A stretch of 41,557 nucleotides of DNA from Candidatus Gastranaerophilales bacterium. GTDB taxonomy: Bacteria; Cyanobacteriota; Vampirovibrionia; Gastranaerophilales; Gastranaerophilaceae. The DNA is taken from the NCBI GenBank assembly GCA_944323265.1, contig CALURX010000018.1, forward strand, positions 1-41,557, given 5' to 3'. Positions 33,032 to 41,182 of the stretch are shown here, piece after piece (within the stretch, counting starts at the first letter, position 1; every line of letters begins with the position of its first letter). The notes below the pieces were generated by a model. That model did no database searches and had not been told where the DNA came from. It saw nothing but the letters and a program-made list of their open reading frames with translations. The translations under genes were made by a program, and so were the position numbers.

Positions 33032-33090
33032 AGCCGCTCACTTCGGCTATCCTTTCTTGGGCAGGGTAACTTCCGTGCCCTTTTCTTTAT
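33032..33090 (+). terminator. Terminator and shared 3' block of adhesin 2
   Basis: The AGCCG...CGGCT hairpin (33032-33048) and following bases match the block after adhesin 1. A GGGCA...TGCCC stem with one internal mismatch (33059-33080) and TTTTCTTT follow. About 65 GC-rich bases separate the stop codon from the block, unlike in copy 1. Confidence 0.65.
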
Positions 33091-33140
33091 TTTCAAATTC
33101 TTAATTTTGTTTGTCTGTCCCTGTCACACTTTGTCTCACA

Positions 33141-33174
33141 AAAGAAATTGCAGTTTGTAGATTTTTACTGCAAT
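33141..33174 (-). terminator. Candidate terminator of deoC
   Basis: On the minus strand ATTGCAGT and ACTGCAAT form an 8-bp stem with a 12-nt loop, followed by TTCTTTTG, about 28 bp after the deoC stop. Confidence 0.4.
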
Positions 33175-33201
33175 CAAAACATAAATAATTTATAAAAAGG
33201 A

Positions 33202-33855
33202 CTATTTTGCGGAAACTATCGTTACCCCTGAACTTGTTCCAAGGCGCGAAGCACCTGCATCTATCATCTTCAAAGCAGTCTCTTTATCTCTTATTCCGCC
33301 CGATGCCTTGACCTTAAGCCCCGCATCCTGGACTGTTTCATACATTAATTTGACATCCTCAGCCTTTGCTCCGACTCCGTTTTTAACAAACCCTGTTGAA
33401 GTTTTAACAAAATCCGCCTTGCCTTCAATACATAATTCACAAGCCTTCTTTATCTCATCCTGTGTGAGCAGGTCTGTTTCTAATATAACCTTTAGAGGCT
33501 TGCCCTGACATGCCATTTTTATTTTGGAAATTTCCTCCACAATATAGCCATACTCTTTATCCTTTAATTTTCCGACATTTATGACCATATCAATCTCATC
33601 TGCACCATTTTTTACCGCATCTATGGTTTCAAGAATCTTTATCTCTGAAGTGTTCTGCCCGAGCGGGAATCCGATTACTGTTACAACTTTTATTCCGGTA
33701 TCTTTTAGATACTCACTTGCAAATTTTACATTGCAAGGGTTGACACAAACCCCCAAAAACCTGTTCTCTTTTGCCTCATCAAGGAGCTTAACTACCTCAT
33801 TCCTTGCTGCGTCCTGTTTTAAAAGTGTATGTTCAATGTATTTATTAATCTCCAT
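33202..33855 (-). CDS. deoC: Deoxyribose-phosphate aldolase
   Basis: Splits 2-deoxyribose 5-phosphate into glyceraldehyde 3-phosphate and acetaldehyde in deoxynucleoside breakdown. It has 217 residues from the ATG at 33855, preceded by GGGGGAAA within the end of uppP; a longer frame from 33897 is rejected because it would overlap uppP by about 40 bp. Schiff-base Lys151 in DFVKTSTGF, with DEIDMVINVG and KVILETDLL. The start lies one base after the uppP stop, so translation is probably coupled. Confidence 0.96.
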   Translation of the reverse strand: MEINKYIEHTLLKQDAARNEVVKLLDEAKENRFLGVCVNPCNVKFASEYLKDTGIKVVTVIGFPLGQNTSEIKILETIDAVKNGADEIDMVINVGKLKDKEYGYIVEEISKIKMACQGKPLKVILETDLLTQDEIKKACELCIEGKADFVKTSTGFVKNGVGAKAEDVKLMYETVQDAGLKVKASGGIRDKETALKMIDAGASRLGTSSGVTIVSAK

Positions 33856-33856
33856 C

Positions 33857-34696
33857 TTATTTCCCCCAGAAAAAAAATGCAGTCGCAATACCGACAATCA
33901 AACAATAGTACCCGAAAATTCCAAGCGAGAATCTTGATACAAATTTTAAAAAGTATTTGATACAAACATATCCTACAAGGCCTGAAACAATAGTTCCCGC
34001 AATAATTGCAATCCAGTTGTATGTTACAATCTCGTGAAAATCAATTTTGACAAGCGGATAAACCAATGAAGCCCCCAAGATTATAGGAATACTGAGCAAA
34101 AAAGAATATCTTGCAGCGGTCGTTCTTTCCATACCGCTCAAAAGCCCTGTTGCAATAGTTAATCCGGAGCGGGAAAATCCAGGAAGCGCCGCAAGTCCCT
34201 GTGCAACAGCCATTAAAACAGAGCTCTTTACAGAGATATCCTTTTTATCAGTATGTTTCTTTGCCCAGTATTCACTGAATAAAAGCAAAAATCCTGTTCC
34301 AACAAGCAGCAGCCCGACAATTGAAGGTTTGAAAACTAAACCTCCTGCAACCTCGTTCAATGGATACGCTATTAAAACCGTAATTACAGTACCGAGGATT
34401 ATGTAAATCCCAAGCTTGAAATCCCTTGATGAGTAATCTTTATTTTTTAAGCCATAATAAAGAGCCTTTAATATTGCAAAAATCTCTTTTCTAAAATAAA
34501 TCAAAACAGCAATTAAAGTTCCCAAATGCAGCATAATATCAAGAAAAATTTCCTGATTTGATTCCTGCATAATCTCTATCCCTTTGAAAACTTTATAAAA
34601 GTTTGAAGTAAATACAAGATGCGCCGAGCTTGATATTGGTAAAAATTCGCTCAGACCCTGCACTATTCCCATTAATATTGACTGTATTAAATCCAA
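33857..34696 (-). CDS. uppP: Undecaprenyl-diphosphatase
   Basis: Recycles undecaprenyl pyrophosphate to the monophosphate lipid carrier for peptidoglycan and glycan export, in the inner membrane. It has 279 residues with about eight hydrophobic helices; LPISSSAHLVF near residue 20 and GFSRSGLTIATGLLSG near 175 are the BacA/UppP signatures. It is followed one base later by deoC, an odd functional pairing. About 90 bp upstream separate it from queD. Confidence 0.95.
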   Translation of the reverse strand: MDLIQSILMGIVQGLSEFLPISSSAHLVFTSNFYKVFKGIEIMQESNQEIFLDIMLHLGTLIAVLIYFRKEIFAILKALYYGLKNKDYSSRDFKLGIYIILGTVITVLIAYPLNEVAGGLVFKPSIVGLLLVGTGFLLLFSEYWAKKHTDKKDISVKSSVLMAVAQGLAALPGFSRSGLTIATGLLSGMERTTAARYSFLLSIPIILGASLVYPLVKIDFHEIVTYNWIAIIAGTIVSGLVGYVCIKYFLKFVSRFSLGIFGYYCLIVGIATAFFFWGK

Positions 34697-34785
34697 AATG
34701 TCCCCCTCTTTGCTTACTCAAATCTTTGGCGCCCTCAATGCCCATAGTATGTGGTAAATCGAAAATTTACCGCATCAAATTATAT

Positions 34786-35145
34786 TTACTCCTCAAAATA
34801 GCTTGCGCAAGAAGTCGCAGTCTCCCAAACAGAAACTTTTGAGAGCTGAACTATTTTTTCTTTTAACTTGTTGTAAATAAACATTGAAATCATTTCACTG
34901 GAAGGGCTTTCGCCTTTAAAATATGGAAGTTCATTCAAATCCTTATGGTCAAGCAAATCCAAAACAGCTTTCATCTCACGCTTTAGAACCTTGTAATCCA
35001 CAAGTATATTGCTCTTATCAAGAGTTTCTCCCTTTACATAAGCCTCTACCAGCCAATTATGTCCATGCTGATTTTCGCACTCACCCTCATAATTAAGCAA
35101 ATGGTGCGCTGCTGCAAAATACATCTGTGCTTTTAATTCAAACAT
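34786..35145 (-). CDS. queD: 6-pyruvoyl-tetrahydropterin synthase/QueD family protein
   Basis: Probably makes 6-carboxy-tetrahydropterin for queuosine/deazapurine synthesis. 119 residues, the usual QueD size. Zinc ligands are His in AAHH (14-15) and His27/His29 in ENQHGHN; Cys23 is the likely catalytic cysteine; LLDHKDLN and WETATSC complete the motifs. A related pterin role cannot be excluded by sequence alone. Other queuosine genes are not in the window. It lies 25 bp behind the kinase gene, with an AGAAGG ribosome site. Confidence 0.85.
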   Translation of the reverse strand: MFELKAQMYFAAAHHLLNYEGECENQHGHNWLVEAYVKGETLDKSNILVDYKVLKREMKAVLDLLDHKDLNELPYFKGESPSSEMISMFIYNKLKEKIVQLSKVSVWETATSCASYFEE

Positions 35146-35170
35146 TTTTTGTACCTTCTCTTAATCTTAT

Positions 35171-36013
35171 TTACCCCACCGGGCAGATTTCAGCCAGACG
35201 GCTCATTATCTTTTCTGTAATAACCTTAATATAATCCTTATCAACCATGCCGTTAATAATACAGTCCGCAATCTGATAAGTCGGTCTTATGTATTGCTGC
35301 GCAGTCTCGTTAACATCTTTAAACTGCAAGTCAGCTGCTTCGCCTGTTTTCCCTCTCAAAACAGCACGTTTGTACCAGCGCTCCTTGATTACATCAATCG
35401 GCGTGAACACATAAACTTTTACGTCCATAATGTCTCGAACTTCTTTATTTAAGACATAGAGCCCTTCTGTCAGAATAACTTTTGCAGGCTTTTTAACATC
35501 TCCATTAGGGTCAGAAACACAGGTTACAAAATCATACCTTGGTGAGACAACTGTTTTACCCTGTTTTAACCCGAGAAGATGCTTCCTCATAAGCTCCAAA
35601 TCAATTACATCCGGAGTATCAAAACTGAAACCTGTTTTGAACAAAGCATCATAGCTTCCTGCTTCAAGAAGTTCCTTGGAAGTATCTTTGTAGTAATCAT
35701 CCTGACGGATTACGGTATAAATACCTTCTTTTTTGTCTCTTACAACAGCCTCAATCGTGTTGTCAACAAATACTGTTTTGCCGGAGGCACTTTCTCCGGT
35801 TATTCCGATAAGAAAAGTTTTCTTCTTTTCCTGAACGACCTTCCTTGCAATATCCATAATAAAGTTATCAGCAACTTTTAAGAAAAGCGGCTGTTCTTCT
35901 TTTTTGTCTTCCTCAAGAATTTCTTTCAGCGTATCGACAATATTTGTAATAAGCTCCATATCCAAGCGGCTTGAATAGAAGTTGTAATTTGTGAGTTCGA
36001 AAGTTTCAACCAT
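35171..36013 (-). CDS. Uridine kinase/phosphoribulokinase-family protein
   Basis: 280 residues. A 65-residue N-terminal extension precedes the P-loop GITGESASGKT (70-80). Then come a DDYYKD motif and the segment SFDTPDVIDLELMRKHLLGL typical of uridine kinases, and ILTEGLYVL (Walker B-like). It probably phosphorylates a nucleoside or related sugar. It is longer than typical Udk (about 210 residues), so the true substrate is uncertain. An AAGGACGG ribosome site precedes the ATG and an ATTATA (minus-strand TATAAT) -10 lies at 36031-36036. Confidence 0.83.
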   Translation of the reverse strand: MVETFELTNYNFYSSRLDMELITNIVDTLKEILEEDKKEEQPLFLKVADNFIMDIARKVVQEKKKTFLIGITGESASGKTVFVDNTIEAVVRDKKEGIYTVIRQDDYYKDTSKELLEAGSYDALFKTGFSFDTPDVIDLELMRKHLLGLKQGKTVVSPRYDFVTCVSDPNGDVKKPAKVILTEGLYVLNKEVRDIMDVKVYVFTPIDVIKERWYKRAVLRGKTGEAADLQFKDVNETAQQYIRPTYQIADCIINGMVDKDYIKVITEKIMSRLAEICPVG

Positions 36014-36079
36014 AAAACCGTCCTTAATTCATTATAACATTGTATAGTAAATACTAAAAAAATGCTCGTGATTTGAGAT

Positions 36080-36099
36080 TGTTTGTAAAGAAACTTAAT
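36080..36099 (+). repeat. Dispersed 20-bp repeat, copy 2
   Basis: Identical to 29393-29412. This copy lies between the divergent kinase gene and the gene at 36144, 45 bp before the latter. A 10-bp stretch separates it from the shared upstream TGCTC(A/G)TG. Confidence 0.6.
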
Positions 36100-36108
36100 C
36101 AAATGATG

Positions 36109-36136
36109 TAGACATAGCTATAATTATTGTTATAAT
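36109..36136 (+). promoter_or_regulatory. Promoter giving a probably leaderless mRNA
   Basis: TAGACA (36109-36114) and a perfect TATAAT (36131-36136) have a 16-bp spacer. Transcription would begin at 36143 or so, directly at the ATG at 36144; no Shine-Dalgarno sequence exists. Confidence 0.55.
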
Positions 36137-36143
36137 TAATATT

Positions 36144-37238
36144 ATGGACGGATTTAGCGTTGGAAAAATTCTTGCAGGTCTAAGAAATCCTGAATTATAC
36201 CTGAAAAAGCTGCAGCAAGAAGGTGTTAATAACTCTTCTTTAGGGTTTAATTCAGCTTTGTCAAAACCAACTCCCGCACCGCAGCTGCAGCCTTCTCTGG
36301 TTCTTATTCAGCAGCTTCAAATGAATCAAATTGCAAATATGGATAGAGCTATTTATATAAGAAATCTTCTTGGCTTGCCGCAAACCTTAGGTCAGATACT
36401 TTTGGACATACAAAGCAAGAATAGACCAATAAATACAAATACTTTGCTTCTAAATGATATTAATCAGGAACTGTTAAAAAACCAGAAAATGATTGCTCAG
36501 CTTTTTGATGATACATCAGAGATTCCGATTAATGTCGGGCAGAATATTCAGGCTCAAGTTGCCTCTGTGCAGAAAGATGCCATAATGTTCTTCTTTAGCG
36601 GTATGATTCAAATGCCTGCCGTTGCTGAGCAGATACTTAAAAACAGCAAACAGGCTGCGGCTAATTTAATAATCGCGATGGCGTCGGCTTCTAAGAGCGG
36701 TATGACAAGCGACCAAATAAGAGAGACGTTGAGTATTATAAATTCCTGCGTTTCTATGGCAGAATCAGGTAATTCTGCACAGACACTTAAAAGTCTGATG
36801 CTTTTGTATTTGCCCTGGCTGCCGCTCAATGAAGAGGTTGGTTTTGATTTGGAGGTAACTCCGCCGGATGGAGAGAATGAGTCGAATGATTCTAAGTTAA
36901 CAGTACTTATTCAAACAAAAAATTTCGGTAATGTAAAAGGAGAATTTACTCTAACCACCTCAAATTCTGTAGATGTATTTATAACCTGTTCCGAAAATTT
37001 CCCCAAAAAGACACTGCAAAAAAGTCTTATGGATGAAAGTTCATCACTTGCAATGACTACGAATATTGATATTGAGGCAATTACGCCAAAGAAACAGGAA
37101 GTTTTAGAAAAGCAGGAAACCAAAGTGAATTTATCTGCGACAAATGAGATGAATCCTTATCTTTTATTGATGGCACATGCTTTTATAAGAAATACTATAT
37201 TTATAGATTCTAACTCTATAGTTGATGAGCCTATTTAA
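36144..37238 (+). CDS. Hypothetical protein with a possible FliK/Flg_hook-like C-terminal domain
   Basis: 364 residues, no signal peptide. The N-terminal 220 residues are helical with a Gln/Asn-rich stretch and a proline-rich spot (KPTPAPQLQP). After LPWLPLNEEVGFDLEVTP comes a beta-rich part with LTVLIQTKNFGNVKGEFTL and SVDVFITCSENFPKKTLQKS, the pattern of flagellar hook-length control C-terminal domains. The match is by eye and tentative. No flagellar genes are near except motAB 10 kb away. The 3' end overlaps the convergent gene by 8 bp. Confidence 0.65.
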   Translation: MDGFSVGKILAGLRNPELYLKKLQQEGVNNSSLGFNSALSKPTPAPQLQPSLVLIQQLQMNQIANMDRAIYIRNLLGLPQTLGQILLDIQSKNRPINTNTLLLNDINQELLKNQKMIAQLFDDTSEIPINVGQNIQAQVASVQKDAIMFFFSGMIQMPAVAEQILKNSKQAAANLIIAMASASKSGMTSDQIRETLSIINSCVSMAESGNSAQTLKSLMLLYLPWLPLNEEVGFDLEVTPPDGENESNDSKLTVLIQTKNFGNVKGEFTLTTSNSVDVFITCSENFPKKTLQKSLMDESSSLAMTTNIDIEAITPKKQEVLEKQETKVNLSATNEMNPYLLLMAHAFIRNTIFIDSNSIVDEPI

Positions 37239-38277
37239 CTACAGGGATTTTCTTAGATAATTGATTTGCAATAATGATTGCTTTTTCTGCGAAAAATATC
37301 GGCAGCTTGTCTGTATTTCCCTGAATTGAAACGAGAGACCTGTTGTAAGCCAGCTTTGGACTAACCCCTGCATTAATCAATCCTTCTACTGCCTTTCTGA
37401 AACGTTTTTCTGCATAATCTAAGGTTAATGTTTTTACTGTTGCCTCATTTATAACAGGAACAACTGCCCAATTAATGCGTCCTCCGGAAGCGAGAAAAGT
37501 GTTTACTTTCTCTGCAATAATATTTAAATTGTTCGGATAATTATAAGCATTAAACGAGAGAATATCAACACCTGCATCTATAGGAATTTTCCAATCACAC
37601 TTTTCAAAGCATTGAACCCCTACAGCACTTTTTGTTTCTTTGATCTTCTCTATTACTCTGGTATACATCTTTACAATTAAATCTCTTGTTACACCTTCAT
37701 ATTGGCGTTTTACATCGCCAAGCCGGTTTAGCAGGGGCTCTTCCAATATGATTATCGGAGTTGTGTCCGGTGAAAGCTGGCGGATTTTATTTATTACCCA
37801 CAGAGCTTTTACTGTCACTGCCTGAATCACAAGTTTTCTATAGCATCTGTCTTCCAGAAGCTGAAAGTCAGCCTCCGATGATAGTATTTGCGAGAGTGTG
37901 AAGGGCCCTAAAATGTTTACAACAGTTTCTTTCGGTTTAATACGAGTTAAAATTTGTTCATATTTTCCCCAGAAAAATGGAGTCATCTTATATAAATCAA
38001 GTCCGTCAGGCTCGGGATTATTGTATACAGAATCCAGTGTTACAAGTTTCTGGCGGAATTCTTCGTCAACAGTATTAAATATTACCCGGTTTTCTTTAAA
38101 CTTGATTCCCGGAATATTTTCCAGTGTTCTTCTCAGTACACTGTCATTCGGGTCGGCATTAGGCATAACAGCTAAAAATGGGCAAGCCTCAAATATTTTA
38201 ACCGTTAGTCTTGTTGTTAATTTTACTTCTGTGTATGGAACATCACCTACCGGAAGACAGCGTAAAGATAATTTCAT
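37231..38277 (-). CDS. MetE/UROD-like superfamily protein
   Basis: 348 residues. The overall pattern (ILGPFTLSQIL near residue 120, IIILEEPLLNRLG near 175, VGVQCFEKCDWKIPIDAGVDILSFNAYN near 220) resembles the TIM-barrel half of cobalamin-independent methionine synthase and related UROD-like proteins. Two Cys lie where MetE has a His-x-Cys zinc site, but the His appears replaced by Gln. It is much shorter than MetE (about 750), so it is not a full methionine synthase. Function unknown. Confidence 0.65.
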   Translation of the reverse strand: MKLSLRCLPVGDVPYTEVKLTTRLTVKIFEACPFLAVMPNADPNDSVLRRTLENIPGIKFKENRVIFNTVDEEFRQKLVTLDSVYNNPEPDGLDLYKMTPFFWGKYEQILTRIKPKETVVNILGPFTLSQILSSEADFQLLEDRCYRKLVIQAVTVKALWVINKIRQLSPDTTPIIILEEPLLNRLGDVKRQYEGVTRDLIVKMYTRVIEKIKETKSAVGVQCFEKCDWKIPIDAGVDILSFNAYNYPNNLNIIAEKVNTFLASGGRINWAVVPVINEATVKTLTLDYAEKRFRKAVEGLINAGVSPKLAYNRSLVSIQGNTDKLPIFFAEKAIIIANQLSKKIPVVK

Positions 38278-38300
38278 GTTTTATCTCTCTCTTTTATCCT

Positions 38301-38348
38301 AAAAGAAAAGACATGCCGCATAAAAGAAGCAGACATATCTTTTCTTTT
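38301..38348 (-). terminator. Candidate terminator of rplI
   Basis: On the minus strand AAAAGAAAAGATATGTC pairs with GGCATGTCTTTTCTTTT (two G-U pairs, 14-nt loop); the T-rich arm takes the place of the U-tract. It lies shortly after the rplI stop. Confidence 0.5.
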
Positions 38349-38363
38349 TAATTTTCAAACTTG

Positions 38364-38861
38364 TTATGCTTCAACTTCTTCAGTTTCTTCTTCGATTGAT
38401 TCTTTAACAACTTCTGAAGCTGTTACAATAACTTTTAATTCTGTTTTAACTTTTGAAGTTAATTTGATTAACATTGTGTATTCTCCGATTTTGTTAATAG
38501 GAGCGTTCAGAGAAACTGTTTTTCTATCAACTTCAATGTTAGATTTTTCTTTCAATTCTTCGCATAATTTTTTAGTAGTGATAGTACCAAATAATTTACC
38601 GCTTTCACCGGCTTTAGCAGACAATTCAATAGAGCCGAGTTTTTCAATCTGTTCAGCTTTTTGAAGAGCTTCCTGATGTAATTTTTCTTGTTTTGCTTTG
38701 ATTCTTGCCATATTTTGTTCTCTGTTTTTCAAAGCACCTTCAGTTGCTGCTTCTGCAAAATTCTTAGGAATTAAGAAATTTCTTGCATAACCGTCTTTTA
38801 CATTTACTAAATCACCGGCTTCGCCAATATTTTGAACATCTTTCTTCAATATTACTTGCAT
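38364..38861 (-). CDS. rplI: Ribosomal protein L9
   Basis: Large-subunit protein bL9, 165 residues. The N-terminal domain MQVILKKDVQNIGEAGDLVNVKDGYARNFLIP is diagnostic; a long connecting helix and the C-terminal domain (GKLFGTITTKKL) follow, with an acidic tail of about 15 residues beyond usual. A GGAG ribosome site is present. rpsF, ssb and rpsR, frequent neighbours elsewhere, are not here. Confidence 0.97.
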   Translation of the reverse strand: MQVILKKDVQNIGEAGDLVNVKDGYARNFLIPKNFAEAATEGALKNREQNMARIKAKQEKLHQEALQKAEQIEKLGSIELSAKAGESGKLFGTITTKKLCEELKEKSNIEVDRKTVSLNAPINKIGEYTMLIKLTSKVKTELKVIVTASEVVKESIEEETEEVEA

Positions 38862-38903
38862 TCTTTTTCTCCTTTTGTATATTATTGGGCTAGTATAGTC
38901 TTT

Positions 38904-38932
38904 ATAATAACTAAAAAAATATTAATTGTCGA
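38904..38932 (-). promoter_or_regulatory. Candidate promoter of rplI
   Basis: Minus strand TCGACA (38927-38932) and TATTAT (38904-38909) with a 17-bp spacer, about 40 bp before the start. Confidence 0.5.
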
Positions 38933-39050
38933 GTATTTATCCATATCTGCTTAAAATAAGTTTATATTTGATGTTGTCAATGCTGTCTTTTAAAAATACT
39001 TTGTTTATCCTATAATCAAGGAAAATAGGAATTTGTAAAAGAGGATTATG

Positions 39051-40772
39051 ATGTTAAAAGATTTTTTCTTAAATGAAGTTGAAAACGCAATATTAAAAGG
39101 TGTAGAAGATAATAAAATCGGACAAATGAGCGAGTATACAAAAGGCTCTTTGATGATTGAAAAACCTAAAAACCCGGATTTCGGGGATTTTGCGGTAAAT
39201 GTTTCATCACTTGCAAGATCTGCAAAGATTGCTCCGCCGATGATCGCAAATGCTGTTGTGGAGAATCTTGAGCCGAAGAATTATTCTGTATCTGTTGTCG
39301 GAGGTTTTATCAATTTTAAGATAGAAAATTCTCTTCTGGCAGATTCTGTTGCAGAGATTCTTGTGAAAAAAGAAAACTACGGACGTCCGGAGAAAATTGA
39401 AAAAGAAAAAATTCTTCTTGAATATGTCTCTGCAAATCCGACCGGGCCTTTCCATATAGGGCACGGAAGATGGGCTGCTATGGGCAGCGCTCTTGCAAAT
39501 CTTTTAAAATTCTACGGACACGAAGTTTATCAGGAATTTTACATAAATGATGCAGGAAGCCAGATTCAGAAGCTCGGTAATTCTTTGAAAATTCGTATTC
39601 GTCAGGAATTGGGGGAGGATATTGATTTCCCGACAGATGAAATCGAAAGAAAAAATTACTATCCAGGAGATTATTTAATCCCTGTTGCAAAAAAATTCCT
39701 GCAGGAAAATCCTGGGGTAAATATTGATAATATTGATATTCAAACTCTTTCTGATTTTGCAAAAAAAGAGATGGAAGAATGTCAGAAAAAGCTTCTTGAA
39801 GAATTCAGGGTTTATTTTGATAATTTTTATTCAGAGCTTGATTTGCATAAATCCGGCAAGGTTGAGGAAAGTTACAAAGAGCTTATGGCAAAAGGTATGC
39901 TGTATGAAAAAGACGGTGCAATGTGGTTCAAATCATCTGAATTTGGCGATGACCAGGATAGAGTTATTAAAAAGGCAGATGGTTCAAATACATACCTTAC
40001 TGCTGATATTGCGTATCACGTTGATAAATTAAAGCGCGGATACGACAGGTTAATAAATATTTGGGGCGCAGACCACCACGGTTATGTCGCTAGGGTTAAG
40101 GCTTCATTAGAGGCTTTAGGGTATGATCCGAACAAACTTGAAATCCTTCTCGGGCAGCTGGTTAATCTTGTTGTAAACGGTGAAGAAGTCAGAATGGGTA
40201 AACGTAAGAATATGGTTACTCTTGACGATTTGATTGAAGAGGTCGGTATTGATGCAACAAGATATTGGATGGCAATGCGTAATATTGATATGACGCTTGA
40301 TTTTGATATTGAACTTGCTAAACGTTCAACTGATGAAAACCCAGTTTTTTATGTTCAGTATGCTTATGCAAGAGTTTGCTCAATCCTGAGAAACGCAGTT
40401 TCTGAAAAACTTAACCCTGAAACCGGAGAGAAATCAAAGGCTCCGATGACACAGGAAGAGTTGGATGAGTTGATTAATAATTTTGATAAGAATTTGATTC
40501 TGAATACTGCAGACAGCGCTAAATCTCTTATTTTGAAGCTTGAAGAGTTTAAATCCGTTATAATGCTTTCTGCCCAAAATAGGACTGTTTATACAATTTG
40601 CAGATATGTTCAGGAGCTTGCTTCGGAATTCCATTCATTCTATAACTCTAATCGCGTAATCTGTGAGGATAGAGAGTTAATGAAATCGCGTCTTGCGCTG
40701 ATGGTTGCAATAAAGACGACTTTGAAAAATGCGCTTGATATTCTGGCGGTATCAGCACCTGAGAAAATGTAA
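39051..40772 (+). CDS. argS: Arginyl-tRNA synthetase
   Basis: Class I synthetase charging tRNA-Arg, 573 residues. The N-terminal Add1-type domain is followed by SANPTGPFHIGHGR (HIGH at 135-138), the catalytic fold, RMGKRKNMVTL in place of KMSKR, and a DALR anticodon-binding C-terminus ending APEKM. Two ATGs stand in tandem (39048, 39051); the second has better spacing to GAGG. A TATAAT at 39011 may be its -10. The HEPN gene starts 2 bp after the stop. Confidence 0.96.
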   Translation: MLKDFFLNEVENAILKGVEDNKIGQMSEYTKGSLMIEKPKNPDFGDFAVNVSSLARSAKIAPPMIANAVVENLEPKNYSVSVVGGFINFKIENSLLADSVAEILVKKENYGRPEKIEKEKILLEYVSANPTGPFHIGHGRWAAMGSALANLLKFYGHEVYQEFYINDAGSQIQKLGNSLKIRIRQELGEDIDFPTDEIERKNYYPGDYLIPVAKKFLQENPGVNIDNIDIQTLSDFAKKEMEECQKKLLEEFRVYFDNFYSELDLHKSGKVEESYKELMAKGMLYEKDGAMWFKSSEFGDDQDRVIKKADGSNTYLTADIAYHVDKLKRGYDRLINIWGADHHGYVARVKASLEALGYDPNKLEILLGQLVNLVVNGEEVRMGKRKNMVTLDDLIEEVGIDATRYWMAMRNIDMTLDFDIELAKRSTDENPVFYVQYAYARVCSILRNAVSEKLNPETGEKSKAPMTQEELDELINNFDKNLILNTADSAKSLILKLEEFKSVIMLSAQNRTVYTICRYVQELASEFHSFYNSNRVICEDRELMKSRLALMVAIKTTLKNALDILAVSAPEKM

Positions 40773-40774
40773 AA

Positions 40775-41182
40775 ATGCTTGAAATTTCTAATCTTGAAAA
40801 TGCTCTTGTAATCCTGAAAACTTGTTATGCTGACTATAACAAGAATAAGGACTCTCAATTAATCGAATACATTGCAGATTCCTGTGTAAAGAGATTTGAG
40901 TATACTCTGGAAACTGCCTGGAAGTTAATGAAAAGAATTTTTATCCAAAAGTATGGAAAATCGGAAAATGAACTTACGGTAAACAATATTTTCAGACTTA
41001 TGCAGGGCTATGGTTATGCTGAGGATTGGGAAAGATGGAGAGGGTATTATCAAAAAAGAAATGATACGGCGCATGAATATAGTCTTACAAAATCAAGAGG
41101 CTTGATAGAAATTATCCCATACTTTATTGATGATGCTGAAACTTTAGTAAAAAAATTAAAAGAGGATATAAATGCCGATTAA
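40775..41182 (+). CDS. HEPN-family toxin/nucleotidyltransferase partner
   Basis: 135 residues, helical, related to the HI0074 nucleotidyltransferase substrate-binding family. DSCVKRFEYTLETAWKLMKR is characteristic, and RNDTAH (Arg95 to His100) is the Rx4H ribonuclease motif of HEPN toxins. It overlaps the MNT gene by 11 bp. It starts 2 bp after argS with no strong ribosome site, so its translation may be coupled to argS. In known pairs the HEPN protein is an RNase toxin that the MNT protein neutralises. Confidence 0.87.
   Translation: MLEISNLENALVILKTCYADYNKNKDSQLIEYIADSCVKRFEYTLETAWKLMKRIFIQKYGKSENELTVNNIFRLMQGYGYAEDWERWRGYYQKRNDTAHEYSLTKSRGLIEIIPYFIDDAETLVKKLKEDINAD

Noticed and set aside
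33856-33897. Longer deoC start at 33897
   Set aside because: It would overlap uppP by about 40 bp, while the ATG at 33855 has a GGGGGA ribosome site and matches the DeoC N-terminus.
34752-34770. Hairpin GGTAAAT/ATTTACC between queD and uppP as a terminator
   Set aside because: No T-run follows on either strand at the right place; it may be a chance palindrome or a weak operator.
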